Shown in pieces: positions 38,542 through 47,836 of a stretch of DNA of 64,000 nt. Under the pieces are notes generated by a model. The model was not told where the DNA came from, did no database searches, and saw only the letters and a program-made list of their open reading frames with translations. This stretch comes from Deferrivibrio essentukiensis (GTDB lineage: Bacteria > Chrysiogenota > Deferribacteres > Deferribacterales > Deferrivibrionaceae). Made by a program: the position numbers and the translations under genes. Location of the stretch: the NCBI RefSeq assembly GCF_020480685.1, contig NZ_JAJAFU010000006.1, positions 31,435-95,434 on the forward strand, in the 5' to 3' direction. Positions within the stretch are counted from its first letter, which is position 1. The number at the start of each line of letters is the position of its first letter.

Positions 38542-39738
38542 ATGGAAAAGATTTTAGTAAAAGAGCTTAAAATAGGGGACAGAGTAGTAAAGCTTGATGC
38601 AAGCTGGCTTGATACTCCATTCTTAAAACATAACTTTGTTGTAAAAGATCAAAAGACTATCGATAAGCTTATTAAGAGCGGCATTGACTATGTTTATATA
38701 GAAAAAAGGAAAGTTGACGCACAAAAGTCCGAAGAAAAAACATTTGCTGAAGAGATACTTGAACATAAAAAAGAGAATATTTCAAAAGAATATCTTGAAA
38801 TAAAAGATTTAAAGCCTTCCTTTGAGCTTTATGAGAAATCAGTTTCTATTGTAAAAAATGTGATGGAAGATGTAAGATCAGGCAAGATGTTTGACAGCTC
38901 TTCAGTAAAAATTTTGGCAGATAAGATTGCTGATATTACGGTAAAAAATAAATCACTGTTGGTAAATATTGCAAAGCTTAAAACATACGATGATTATACA
39001 TTTCAACATTCACTTAATGTGGCAATTTTTGCTTCCTCTTTGGGCAAGCTCCTAAATCTTTCTGTTTCTGAAATAAAAGTATTGGTAAATAGCGGGATTT
39101 TACATGATATCGGCAAGATGCTTGTGCCAAAAGATATTTTGAATAAGCCTGCAAAATTGACGGATGAAGAGTTTGCGATAATGAAAAATCATGTGCTAGC
39201 CGGCTATGATTTCCTTAAGAAAAATGGTTTTAGTGAAGAAGAGCTGAAAATTGTGTTAGAGCATCATGAAAGAGCTGATGGTAGCGGTTATCCATACGGT
39301 CTTAAGGATGAGCAGATATCTATTGCCGGTAAGATAGGGGCGGTGGTAGATATTTACGATGCTATTACCAGCGACAGGGTTTATCATAAAGGGATGTATC
39401 CTCCAAAGGCAATCAAGTTAATGTTTTCCTGGACGGATAAACATATAAATAGGAAAATTTTTGAGTTTTTTGTTAGTAATGTAGGCATTTATCCTGTTGG
39501 TACTATTGTGCTTTTATCTACAAATGAATTGGCTGTAGTAGGTGATGTTTCCAAAAAACCTACCGAGCCTGTTGTGGTAATCTTTAAATCTCATACCGGA
39601 CATAATATTGCGCCAATTACTTATGATTTAAGTAAACCTACTGTTTTAAAGAAAAAAATAGTTGGGCCTGTCAATCCTGAAAACATAAGTGTTCCTGATG
39701 AAGTATATACCGTTATTGAAGGTTTGAACGAAGAGTAA
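38542..39738 (+). CDS. HD-GYP domain cyclic di-GMP phosphodiesterase
   Basis: A 398-residue signalling protein. Residues 1-130 match the DUF3391 N-terminal region that often precedes HD-GYP. The catalytic domain (about 140-320) keeps HDIGK and the HHERADGSGYPYGL segment carrying the GYP motif. It should degrade cyclic di-GMP, opposing the GGDEF protein in this window. No receiver or membrane helix is present. It ends just before a strong terminator. Confidence 0.9.
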   Translation: MEKILVKELKIGDRVVKLDASWLDTPFLKHNFVVKDQKTIDKLIKSGIDYVYIEKRKVDAQKSEEKTFAEEILEHKKENISKEYLEIKDLKPSFELYEKSVSIVKNVMEDVRSGKMFDSSSVKILADKIADITVKNKSLLVNIAKLKTYDDYTFQHSLNVAIFASSLGKLLNLSVSEIKVLVNSGILHDIGKMLVPKDILNKPAKLTDEEFAIMKNHVLAGYDFLKKNGFSEEELKIVLEHHERADGSGYPYGLKDEQISIAGKIGAVVDIYDAITSDRVYHKGMYPPKAIKLMFSWTDKHINRKIFEFFVSNVGIYPVGTIVLLSTNELAVVGDVSKKPTEPVVVIFKSHTGHNIAPITYDLSKPTVLKKKIVGPVNPENISVPDEVYTVIEGLNEE

Positions 39739-39741
39739 AAT

Positions 39742-39767
39742 AAAAAGCCGGATTACCCGGCTTTTTT
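39742..39767. terminator. Bidirectional intrinsic terminator
   Basis: AAAAAGCCGG (39742-39751) pairs with CCGGCTTTTT (39757-39766) around a five-base loop. T-runs follow on the plus strand and A-runs precede it, so it can end both the HD-GYP gene and the converging acyl-CoA synthetase operon. Confidence 0.9.
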
Positions 39768-39768
39768 G

Positions 39769-41415
39769 TTAAGGTGTAAAAATTTCTCCGTTAGTTTTTT
39801 TTGCTTTTTGCTCTTCCATCTCTCTTAATTCAGTTCGCCTAATCTTGCCGCTAACGGTTTTTGGAAGACTTTTCACAAATTCTATTTTTCTTGGGTATTT
39901 GTAAGGTGCTGTTTCCTTTTTTACGTGCTCCTGAAGCTCTACGACCAAATCATCGGACGGCTCAAATCCGGGAGCAAGTACTACAAAGGCTTTTACAATT
40001 GTTCCACGTAATTCGTCAGGTACACCTATTACGGCATTTTCAGCAACAGCAGGATGACTTTGTAATGCACTTTCCACTTCAAATGGTCCTACCCGATAAC
40101 CGCTTGTCTTAATTACATCATCAGCGCGGCCTACAAACCAAAAGTAGCCATCTTTATCTTTATGAGCCTTGTCCCCTGTAAAATACCAATCACCATGAAT
40201 TGAGCTTTTAGTAGCTTCTTCATCTTTATAATAACCTTTAAAAAATCCGATAGGTGTTTTAGGCTTTACTTTTAAGGCGATATGCCCGATTTCACCGTTT
40301 TCTACCGGATTTCCGTCATCGTCAAGTATATCCACTTCAAATCCAAATGCAGGCTTACCCATTGAGCCGGGCTTAACTTCCATATCTGTAGTTGTAGCTA
40401 TAATATTTACTGTTTCTGTTTGACCATATCCATCATAAATTTTATTGCCCGTATATTCGAGCCACTTCTCAAATACGGCCGGGTTAAGCGGTTCACCGGC
40501 GCTGACAGAATGTCTTAAAGCGCTAAAATCGTATTTGCCTAAATCTTGCAATATTAACATTCTGTATGCAGTAGGTGGAGCGCAAAATGTAGTTACTTTG
40601 AAGTTTTGAATAATCTCAAGGTGCATTTTCGGGTCAAATGCATCTGCTGCATTATACATTATGACAGTTGTCCCTATAAACCATTGACCGAAAAGTTTTC
40701 CCCATACTGCTTTCCCCCAGCCTGTATCACTTAATGTCCAATGAATATCGTCCTTTTTTAAATTTTGCCAAAACCTTGCGGTTATTTGATGACCAATGGC
40801 GTAGCTGCCGGTATGAAGTACCATTTTTGGAAAATCCGTAGTGCCGCTGGTAAAATAAATTATTAGCGGGTCATCAGTTTTGGTTTTTTCAATTTTGTCC
40901 ATCATAATTTTGTCAGGGGCTTCTTCCATTGCTTTTTCATAACTATCCCACCCTTGAGCTTCAGCCCCGATTACCATTTTGTGGGAAAGCTCAGAAGTGT
41001 CTGATTCGAGCATTTTATCAAGGACATTGTGATATACCACTGCACCTTTTGCTTCAGATTTTTTAAGTCTATAGTTTATATCTTTTGGTCTTAAAATTTT
41101 TGGCGCGGGCATAGGCACTACCCCTACCTTAAAGCAACCGAGCATTACCGCATACCATTCAGGCACTCTCGGCACCATTACGTAGAGCATATCCCCTTTT
41201 TTATACCCTCTGTCGATTAGAATATTAGCAAACTTGTCCGACATTTTTTTCAAATCAGAAAATCTGTACTCTTTATAATTTTTACCGTCAGTATCAATCC
41301 ATATTAGAGCAACTTTGTCATCGATTTCGGCCCACTTGTCTACAACGTCAAAGCCAAAATTAAAATACTCAGGCACTTCAATTTTAAAATCTTCTTTTCT
41401 AATATCTCCTAACAT
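39769..41415 (-). CDS. Acyl-CoA synthetase, ACSM/acetyl-CoA synthetase-like
   Basis: A 548-residue AMP-forming ligase. The P-loop motif YFTSGTTDFPKMVLH, the adenine motif YGQTET, the hinge GDKAHKDKDGYFWFVGR and the catalytic lysine in KTVSGKIRR are present. The sequence pattern (NILIDRGYKKGDMLYVMVPR; PAPKILRPKDINYRL) resembles medium-chain ACSM-type synthetases; the acyl substrate cannot be read from sequence. GGGGG precedes the ATG, 18 bases after the second ligase gene, so both form one transcript. Confidence 0.88.
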   Translation of the reverse strand: MLGDIRKEDFKIEVPEYFNFGFDVVDKWAEIDDKVALIWIDTDGKNYKEYRFSDLKKMSDKFANILIDRGYKKGDMLYVMVPRVPEWYAVMLGCFKVGVVPMPAPKILRPKDINYRLKKSEAKGAVVYHNVLDKMLESDTSELSHKMVIGAEAQGWDSYEKAMEEAPDKIMMDKIEKTKTDDPLIIYFTSGTTDFPKMVLHTGSYAIGHQITARFWQNLKKDDIHWTLSDTGWGKAVWGKLFGQWFIGTTVIMYNAADAFDPKMHLEIIQNFKVTTFCAPPTAYRMLILQDLGKYDFSALRHSVSAGEPLNPAVFEKWLEYTGNKIYDGYGQTETVNIIATTTDMEVKPGSMGKPAFGFEVDILDDDGNPVENGEIGHIALKVKPKTPIGFFKGYYKDEEATKSSIHGDWYFTGDKAHKDKDGYFWFVGRADDVIKTSGYRVGPFEVESALQSHPAVAENAVIGVPDELRGTIVKAFVVLAPGFEPSDDLVVELQEHVKKETAPYKYPRKIEFVKSLPKTVSGKIRRTELREMEEQKAKKTNGEIFTP

Positions 41416-41433
41416 AAAACCCCCAAAATAATA

Positions 41434-43080
41434 TTAATTTGCTACTGCTTCTTGTAGTAGTTTGTTTCCTAATTCGGTTAGCTTATATTTTTGTATCTTT
41501 CCACTTGCTGTCATAGGATATTCTGTTACAAACGCAAAATATCTTGGAATTTTAAAGTCAGCAATTTTACCTTTAGCATAACTTCTCAATTCATCCTCAG
41601 TAAGTGTTTCCCCTTCCTTAACAATAACAAATGCCATTACTTCTTCACCGTATTTTTTATCTGCGACACCTGCTACCTGAATGTCTTGAATTTTCGGATG
41701 CGTATAATAAAATTCTTCAATCTCTTTTGGGTAAATATTTTCTCCGCCTCGGATAATCATATCTTTTATCCTGCCGGTAATTTTATAATAACCATCTTCA
41801 GTCTTTACCGCCAAATCACCTGTCCTAAGCCATCCGTCATTGCTAAAGGCATGTTTTGTGGCTTCTTCCATTTTATAGTAGCCTCTCATAATGTTATATC
41901 CTCTTGCCCATAGCTCTCCTTGTACATTTGCAGGGCATTCTTTTTCAGTTTCAGGGTTAACAATTTTTATTTCGGCTCCAGGCATTTCCTTACCTACTGT
42001 TTCAACCCTTTTTTCAACAGGGTCATCAATTTTTGTCATTGTAAGTCCAGGTGAGGCTTCTGTAAGACCATATACGATAGTAATTTCACCCATATTCATC
42101 TTAGTCATAACTGCCTTCATTACTTCAACAGGGCAGAGTGAACCTGCCATAATACCTGTTCTCAAAGATGAAGTATCGTATTTTTCTTTATCAAGTAAAT
42201 TTAATTCGGAAATAAACATAGTGGGTACCCCGTGCAGAGCCGTACACTTTTCAGCTTCTACAGTTTTCAGCACATCTACCGGATTAAAACTTTCTACAGG
42301 CACCATTGTAGCACCTGTGCTTAAGCAAACCAATATACTAAGCACTAACCCAAAACAGTGGAAGAAAGGCACCGGTATGCAAAGTCTGTCTTTATCAGTA
42401 AAATTCATTCCTAAAGCGATAGCATAAGCATTATTTAATACATTAAAATGTGACAGCATTACCCCTTTAGGAAATCCTGTTGTGCCAGAAGTGTATTGCA
42501 TATTTATTACATCATGCCTATCAAGAGATTTTTTTACCTGTTCAAGCTCTGCATCTGAAATTTTTTCAGCCATATCGTATAAAGTGTTAAAATCAATCAT
42601 GCCGTTTGGGGTATTTTCACCTATAAAGTATATCTTTTCAAGGAGCGGAAGTGATTCATTATTAATTTTAGTATCATTAGCATTTTTAAGCTCAGGTAAT
42701 ATTTCATAAATAGTTTCCACATAATCTGATTTTAGCCCTTTAACCATAAATAATGCCTTGCTGTCTGATTGATTAAGGAGATATTTTAACTCGTGGGCTT
42801 TATAAAGGGTATTGACTGTAACAGTCACAACGCCGATTTTTGCCGTTGCAAATAAAAGGTAAATCCATTCTGGAATATTGTGTGCCCATATTGCGACATG
42901 GTCCCCTTTTTTTAGACCGCTCGCCAGAAGTCCTTTTGCAAGTTTATCAGTTAATGCATCAAATTCTTTATAATTGAGCCTTATGTTTCTAAAAGGGTAT
43001 ACAACGGCATCATTTTTTGGGAATTTTTCCACTATCTCTTTTAAGTAGTCGCCGATTGTTTTTTCTATAATTGTAAACAT
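41434..43080 (-). CDS. Fatty acyl-CoA ligase (FadD-like)
   Basis: A 548-residue AMP-forming ligase of the long or medium-chain fatty acid type. Motifs include MQYTSGTTGFPKGVMLSH, YGLTEASP, GWLRTGDLAVKTEDGYYKI, GRIKDMIIRGGENIYP and TASGKIQK. It activates free carboxylic acids to CoA thioesters, feeding the oxidation operon found at 52-58 kb. AAGGAGGC precedes the ATG. An inverted repeat lies just upstream of that site. Confidence 0.88.
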   Translation of the reverse strand: MFTIIEKTIGDYLKEIVEKFPKNDAVVYPFRNIRLNYKEFDALTDKLAKGLLASGLKKGDHVAIWAHNIPEWIYLLFATAKIGVVTVTVNTLYKAHELKYLLNQSDSKALFMVKGLKSDYVETIYEILPELKNANDTKINNESLPLLEKIYFIGENTPNGMIDFNTLYDMAEKISDAELEQVKKSLDRHDVINMQYTSGTTGFPKGVMLSHFNVLNNAYAIALGMNFTDKDRLCIPVPFFHCFGLVLSILVCLSTGATMVPVESFNPVDVLKTVEAEKCTALHGVPTMFISELNLLDKEKYDTSSLRTGIMAGSLCPVEVMKAVMTKMNMGEITIVYGLTEASPGLTMTKIDDPVEKRVETVGKEMPGAEIKIVNPETEKECPANVQGELWARGYNIMRGYYKMEEATKHAFSNDGWLRTGDLAVKTEDGYYKITGRIKDMIIRGGENIYPKEIEEFYYTHPKIQDIQVAGVADKKYGEEVMAFVIVKEGETLTEDELRSYAKGKIADFKIPRYFAFVTEYPMTASGKIQKYKLTELGNKLLQEAVAN

Positions 43081-43095
43081 TTTTTAAGCCTCCTT

Positions 43096-43113
43096 AAAAC
43101 TTTTTAAAGTTTT
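43096..43113. repeat. Inverted repeat before the acyl-CoA ligase gene
   Basis: AAAACTTT (43096-43103) and AAAGTTTT (43106-43113) form perfect arms separated by two bases. The repeat sits immediately upstream of the AAGGAGG of the ligase gene on the minus strand. It could be an operator, possibly for the adjacent GntR protein, or a leader hairpin. Its composition is simple, so chance is not excluded. Confidence 0.4.
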
Positions 43114-43216
43114 GCTTTACAAGTTGGTTTCACTATCACAAAGTGTTTAAAATTACAATACAAAGTTTATTGATAATAGATTTTTTGATTGATGGGGTAT
43201 TTAAAATATCTGAAAT

Positions 43217-43855
43217 TTATAATAAATTTATAATTTTTCTGGCTGTTGAGCTGTAGTGCTCTCTAATGGTTTCTTCCAATTTTCTTCCATCTTTATTTTT
43301 TATGGAAAGAATTATAGATTCATGCCTTTTTCTTATATTTTCGGGGCTGTAAATTTTCATCCAATATCTATTAAAAAATATATGAGATTTTAGTGAAAGT
43401 TTTTTTGTAAATTCAACTGCCTCATTATTGGGCGATTTGGTAAATATAAACTCATGAAATTGGTGTCCGGTATTTATAAATTCGATGTGTTTATTTCCAA
43501 AGGCGAGTTTTTCCATATTATCTAAAATTTCATACAAAGTATCAATGTCTTCTTCAGTAAATTGATTTATCGCTGTTCTTGCGGCAAATCCTTCGAGTAC
43601 TCCTCTTGTTTCATAAGTATTTAAAACCTGCTGTTTTGTTATTTCAATTACAAAGTATCCTACTTGAGGTTTGTAAATTAATATACCTTCGGCCACAAGC
43701 TCTCTTAATGCTTCTCTTACAGGAGCCCTGCTTATACCAAGCTCTTTTGAAACAAGACTTTCTACAATCCTATCTCCGTGATTAATATTGCCACTTAGAA
43801 TAGAGTTGTATAAATAGTCTATGACGTGATTTCTATAAGTACTTTTTTCCAGCAT
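43217..43855 (-). CDS. GntR family transcriptional regulator, FCD (FadR-type) subfamily
   Basis: A 212-residue regulator. Residues 1-70 form the GntR winged helix (SKELGISRAPVREALRELVAEG). Residues 85-212 form an all-helical FCD effector domain (TYETRGVLEGFAARTA; HQFHEF; RKRHESIILSI). FCD regulators sense organic acids or acyl compounds. Its position upstream of two acyl-CoA synthetase genes on the same strand suggests it controls them and itself. Confidence 0.9.
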   Translation of the reverse strand: MLEKSTYRNHVIDYLYNSILSGNINHGDRIVESLVSKELGISRAPVREALRELVAEGILIYKPQVGYFVIEITKQQVLNTYETRGVLEGFAARTAINQFTEEDIDTLYEILDNMEKLAFGNKHIEFINTGHQFHEFIFTKSPNNEAVEFTKKLSLKSHIFFNRYWMKIYSPENIRKRHESIILSIKNKDGRKLEETIREHYSSTARKIINLL

Positions 43856-43873
43856 AGTTTATATTCTTCTGTA

Positions 43874-43885
43874 TAATGTCGACAT
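43874..43885. promoter_or_regulatory. Palindromic candidate operator of the GntR/FCD regulator
   Basis: AATGTCGACATT is a perfect 12-bp palindrome 19 bases upstream of the regulator's start codon. The core TGTCGACA fits the TGT-N-ACA style of FCD operators. It could autoregulate the GntR gene and affect divergent corA. Confidence 0.5.
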
Positions 43886-44003
43886 TTTATATGAAATTAA
43901 TTTTTAGTCAACATATCTTCTTTTTAAAGTTACCTCACATTTGCAAAATAAATATTTGACTTGCTATTTAAGCAAATATAGAATTTGCATGGCGAGGATG
44001 ATT

Positions 44004-45059
44004 ATGAAAAATAAAAAAAGCTATTCTAAAAAGGCTGGGTTACCACCAGGTAAACCTATTTTTGTGGGTGAGCAGAAGGTTGAAAAGCCTAATATAAATG
44101 TAATCAAATATAATGATACAATTGTTAAAGAATTTAATGTTAAGAATACTGAAGAAATAGTTGGGCTGGTGAGTGATGATACTGTTACTTGGATTGATGT
44201 GCATGGGCTTCACAATGTTGAGCTCATTCAGGATGTATGTTCAATTTTCTCAATACATCCTTTAGTTCAGGAAGATATTGTGCATTTAGACCAAAGACCA
44301 AAGGTTGAAGATTTAAATGATTATATTTTTATTATCTTAAGAATGTTTTATTTCGAAAATAATAACCTCGCTGATGAACAGGTAAGTATAATCTTAGGTA
44401 AAAACTATGTAATTACTTTTCAGGAAAAACCTACTGATATTTTTGAACCGCTAAAGGAAAGAATTAGAAGTAAAAAATTTAGGGTTAATAAACAGGGCGC
44501 TGATTATCTTGCATACAGTCTTATTGACGCTATAGTTGACAACTATTTTGTGATTATTGAAACTTTGGGAGATGACGTAGAGGCGGTTGAAGACATGCTT
44601 TTAGATAATCCTACCAATAATTTGTTAGAACAGATACATGTATTGAAAAGGCATATGATTTCCATAAGAAGGTCTGTTTGGCCATTGAGGGAGTTGGTAA
44701 GTAAATTTGAGAGGATGGAGTCTCAGTTAATTCAGGAATCTACCATAATATACATTAGAGATGTTTACGACCATACAATTCAGATAATAGATTCCATAGA
44801 GAATTATCGGGATATCTTATCTGGAATGCTTGATACTTATCTATCAAGTATCAGTTACAAAATGAATGACATAATGAAGACTTTAACTATTATGTCCACT
44901 ATTTTTATCCCTCTAACTTTTATAGTTGGAGTTTATGGAATGAATTTTGAATATATGCCTGAATTGAAATGGAAATTAGGATATTTAGGTGTATGGATTG
45001 TAATGATTTCCATATCATTTGGACTGTTTTTTTTCTTCAGAAAGAAAAAGTGGCTGTGA
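44004..45059 (+). CDS. corA: Magnesium/cobalt transporter CorA
   Basis: A 351-residue channel-type transporter. The long cytoplasmic N-terminal domain and stalk helix precede two C-terminal membrane helices with the pore signature YGMNFEYMPEL. The open frame starts at 43941, but GAGG at 43994-43997 lies six bases before the ATG at 44004, giving normal CorA length. The gene is divergent from the GntR regulator. Confidence 0.93.
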   Translation: MKNKKSYSKKAGLPPGKPIFVGEQKVEKPNINVIKYNDTIVKEFNVKNTEEIVGLVSDDTVTWIDVHGLHNVELIQDVCSIFSIHPLVQEDIVHLDQRPKVEDLNDYIFIILRMFYFENNNLADEQVSIILGKNYVITFQEKPTDIFEPLKERIRSKKFRVNKQGADYLAYSLIDAIVDNYFVIIETLGDDVEAVEDMLLDNPTNNLLEQIHVLKRHMISIRRSVWPLRELVSKFERMESQLIQESTIIYIRDVYDHTIQIIDSIENYRDILSGMLDTYLSSISYKMNDIMKTLTIMSTIFIPLTFIVGVYGMNFEYMPELKWKLGYLGVWIVMISISFGLFFFFRKKKWL

Positions 45060-45079
45060 AATTAGAAGCAATATTAAGG

Positions 45080-45832
45080 CTAGAGCAACCCTTTTGAATG
45101 CTTGACTTTTTTACAAAATAGCTCGAGAAAATTTGCTAAGAGCTCCCATCTGTCGATTGTTTTACCTGTAACTTCAGAAATGGTAGTAACGTTGCCGGCT
45201 TCGGCTGAAATGTATAAGCCTATTCCGATAACTATAAATATTAGCTTCTCCCCTTCACAAAAATGCTCTTCAAGCAAGCCCCCGATTTTTTTTCCATTAA
45301 CGAGAAAACTATTGTCCAAAATTTCTGTTTCTATGCCATACTTTGCTAAACTACTTTTGATACCTTGCTTTGCAATATCTATAATTGTATTTAAATCTTT
45401 TTGTTTCATATATTGCGGCAATAACCCAATAGAAAAATAGAGTCCACCTTCAGGTGAAGGCCATTTTGAATTTTCCTTTCCTCTGCCCTCTGTTTGTTTG
45501 TCTGTTAAAATCAAAATATTATGTTTAGATTCATATATTTTTCGAAGAGTTTCTTTTTGTGTAGAGTCTATTTCTTTGAAGTATTGTATCTTGCCAAAAC
45601 ATGTCGAAATATTTTCCAACATGCATACTACAGGGTGCAGCTTACTTTGAGTTAATAGTTGATACCCCTTTTTTCGAACAGAGATTATTTCATATCCAAA
45701 GTTAGATAATTTTTTTATACACTTCCATACTGCAGTACGGCTAATATTTAATTCTTCAGCAATTTTTTCACCTGAAACCCAATCATTTAAGGATAACAGT
45801 TTTATTACTTCTAACTCATTTTTGTTAAACAT
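45080..45832 (-). CDS. birA: Bifunctional biotin-protein ligase and biotin operon repressor
   Basis: A 250-residue BirA. An N-terminal winged helix (about 1-65: DWVSGEKIAEELNISRTAVW) binds DNA and the catalytic domain (80-250) makes biotinyl-AMP and biotinylates carriers. The ligase loop reads EGRGKENSKWPSPEGGLYFS, a divergent form of GRGRxGRxW that keeps the first glycines and the Trp. KKIGGLLEE is also present. The gene is divergent from bioA and an operator of BirA type lies between them, supporting the repressor function. Confidence 0.92.
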   Translation of the reverse strand: MFNKNELEVIKLLSLNDWVSGEKIAEELNISRTAVWKCIKKLSNFGYEIISVRKKGYQLLTQSKLHPVVCMLENISTCFGKIQYFKEIDSTQKETLRKIYESKHNILILTDKQTEGRGKENSKWPSPEGGLYFSIGLLPQYMKQKDLNTIIDIAKQGIKSSLAKYGIETEILDNSFLVNGKKIGGLLEEHFCEGEKLIFIVIGIGLYISAEAGNVTTISEVTGKTIDRWELLANFLELFCKKVKHSKGLL

Positions 45833-45873
45833 AACTAATTATACAAATAAAATATTATTTTTCAAAACAATAT

Positions 45874-45904
45874 TTGTTAACCATTTTTTATATCAGGTTG
45901 ACAA
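45874..45904. promoter_or_regulatory. BirA operator
   Basis: TTGTTAACC (45874-45882) and GGTTGACAA (45896-45904) are inverted half-sites with a 13-base spacer. They match the known BirA consensus TTGTnAACC / GGTTnACAA; usual spacers are about 14-16 bases, so this one is slightly short. It lies between birA and bioA, where BirA loaded with biotinyl-AMP would block the operon promoter. Confidence 0.85.
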
Positions 45905-45926
45905 ATGTGGTAGTTTATAATATTTA
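45898..45926 (+). promoter_or_regulatory. Promoter of the biotin operon overlapping the operator
   Basis: A perfect -35 TTGACA (45898-45903) lies inside the right BirA half-site. The -10 is ambiguous: TATTTA (45921-45926) at the standard 17 bases, or TATAAT (45916-45921) at only 12. Either puts the transcript start within a few bases of the bioA ATG at 45933. Confidence 0.6.
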
Positions 45927-45932
45927 ATCTCC

Positions 45933-47225
45933 ATGAATTTTAGTGAGATTATAGAAAAAGACAGGAGATTTTTACTTCATCCTTATGATTCTTCGGTAAA
46001 TCCCATTGACGTGCTGCCTGTAAAAGGTGGAGGTAAAGAGTTTTTATACCTTACTGATGGGACAATACTTATAGACGGAATGTCATCATGGTGGAGTGTT
46101 ATTCATGGCTACAATAATAAGTATATTAATGACGCTTTGAAAAGTCAGATAGATAAGATTTCTCATGTTATGTTTGGTGGTCTAACACATGAGCCTGCCG
46201 TAAAACTGGCAGAAAATCTTTATAAAATATCAAGTTGTCATTTTGATAAGTTTTTCTTTTGTGATTCAGGCTCTGTTTCTGTGGAAGTAGCTGTTAAAAT
46301 GGCTTTTCAGTATCATATGGCTCAAGGAAATAAATATAAAAGTAAGATTTTATCATTTTGCGGTGCATATCATGGGGATACTTTTATGGCAATGTCTTTG
46401 TGCGACCCGATAAATAGTATGCACAAAGAGTTTGCTAATGTATTGCATAAGAACATTTTTGCTCCAAGGCCTAAGTCAAAATTTGATGATATTTATGAAA
46501 ATGATCACTTGCAAGTAGAAGAAATTTTGGAGAAGCACAGTGATGAGATTGCTGCTGTAATAATTGAGCCTATTGTTCAGGGTGCAGGTGGCATGTGGTT
46601 ATACCATCCAGAATTTCTTAATAAACTTAGAGAGTTATGTGATAGATATTCTATTTTGCTGATATTTGATGAGGTAGCAACCGGTTTTGGTAGGACAGGG
46701 AAAATGTTTGCATTCGAACATTCTAACATTATTCCGGATATTATCTGTCTTGGCAAGGCAATTACAGGCGGGTATATGAGCTTTGCAGCTGTCGGCACTA
46801 CTCAAAAAGTTATTGATGTTGTTTGCTCAGAAAGTGGCCCCGGAGCCTTTATGCATGGTCCCACATTTATGGCTAATCCACTTGCATGTGAATGTGCCAA
46901 TGCAAGCATTACTTTGCTTAAAAGCTATGATACTCAAAAAGTAATGTCATTTTTGCAGAATACGATGAAAAAATATTTCTTTGAAGCTAAAGAATTTGAT
47001 TTTGTTAAAGATGTAAGGGTGTTAGGTAGTATAGGGGTTATTGAATTAAAAGAGTACATTAATTTAAGGACAATTACCCCCAAATTTGTGCAACGAGGAG
47101 TATGGGTTAGGCCATTTAAAAATCTTGTGTATATTATGCCACCATACATTATTTGTGAGGATTCTCTTAAAAAATTGTGCAAGGCGGTATTAGAGTCGAT
47201 ATGGGAAGAATTTTCAAAGAAATAA
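45933..47225 (+). CDS. bioA: Adenosylmethionine-8-amino-7-oxononanoate aminotransferase
   Basis: A 430-residue PLP class III aminotransferase converting KAPA to DAPA. Typical features: DGMSSWWSVIHGYNN near the N-terminus, FFCDSGSVSVEVAVKMA, GAYHGDT, LLIFDEVATGFGRTG and the PLP lysine in CLGKAITGGYM. It is first in the biotin operon. No ribosome-binding site precedes the ATG and the promoter is very close, which suggests a leaderless or nearly leaderless message. The next gene begins within its last 25 bases. Confidence 0.95.
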   Translation: MNFSEIIEKDRRFLLHPYDSSVNPIDVLPVKGGGKEFLYLTDGTILIDGMSSWWSVIHGYNNKYINDALKSQIDKISHVMFGGLTHEPAVKLAENLYKISSCHFDKFFFCDSGSVSVEVAVKMAFQYHMAQGNKYKSKILSFCGAYHGDTFMAMSLCDPINSMHKEFANVLHKNIFAPRPKSKFDDIYENDHLQVEEILEKHSDEIAAVIIEPIVQGAGGMWLYHPEFLNKLRELCDRYSILLIFDEVATGFGRTGKMFAFEHSNIIPDIICLGKAITGGYMSFAAVGTTQKVIDVVCSESGPGAFMHGPTFMANPLACECANASITLLKSYDTQKVMSFLQNTMKKYFFEAKEFDFVKDVRVLGSIGVIELKEYINLRTITPKFVQRGVWVRPFKNLVYIMPPYIICEDSLKKLCKAVLESIWEEFSKK

Positions 47226-47836
47226 TCGAGCAGTCAAAAGGATTTTTTGTCACCGCAACAAGTACGGATATAGGTAAAACATTTTTTTCCTCTATTTTAT
47301 TGAAATATACAAAGGGTGTATATTTCAAGCCTATTCAAACCGGTGAAAAGGATAGGGACATTGTGAAGGAGAATACATGTTTAGATGAAAGCCATTTTAT
47401 TGAAGAGAAATATCATTTTAAAGAGCCGGTATCACCTCACTATGCAGCTGAGAAAGCAAATGTTAATATTGACCTAAACAGGATTACTCTTCCCGATTCT
47501 TTGGATAAAAAAATAGTAGTAGAAGGAGCAGGTGGTGTATTTGTTCCAATTGGAAAAAAACTTTACATGATAGATATTATAAAAAGAATTTCATTACCGA
47601 CAATAGTTGTGGCAGAGGATACTTTAGGTACGATAAATCATACTTTACTTACTTTAAATTCACTTGTTGCATACAACTGTAAGGTATCTTTTATTGTTCT
47701 AAATAGATATAACCCTGAAAGCTATAACTATACTGCTATTTGCGAAATAACACAGTTACCTGTTTTGCGTATTCCGGTAATGCAAAAGTTTCCAAGTGAT
47801 GAGGAAATAAGGAGAGTATTTGATGAACAGATTTGA
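47201..47836 (+). CDS. bioD: Dethiobiotin synthetase
   Basis: A 211-residue ATP-dependent enzyme closing the ureido ring of dethiobiotin. The P-loop reads VTATSTDIGKTFFSS, the substrate loop YFKPIQTGEKD and the second motif VVEGAGGVFVPI. The frame opens with GTG at 47177, but the ATG at 47201 gives the usual distance between start and P-loop. It overlaps bioA by 25 bases and bioB by 14. Confidence 0.93.
   Translation: MGRIFKEIIEQSKGFFVTATSTDIGKTFFSSILLKYTKGVYFKPIQTGEKDRDIVKENTCLDESHFIEEKYHFKEPVSPHYAAEKANVNIDLNRITLPDSLDKKIVVEGAGGVFVPIGKKLYMIDIIKRISLPTIVVAEDTLGTINHTLLTLNSLVAYNCKVSFIVLNRYNPESYNYTAICEITQLPVLRIPVMQKFPSDEEIRRVFDEQI

Noticed and set aside
41491..42709. Long frames antisense to the acyl-CoA ligase gene
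   Set aside because: They mirror a strongly conserved gene on the other strand and have no starts or domains of their own.
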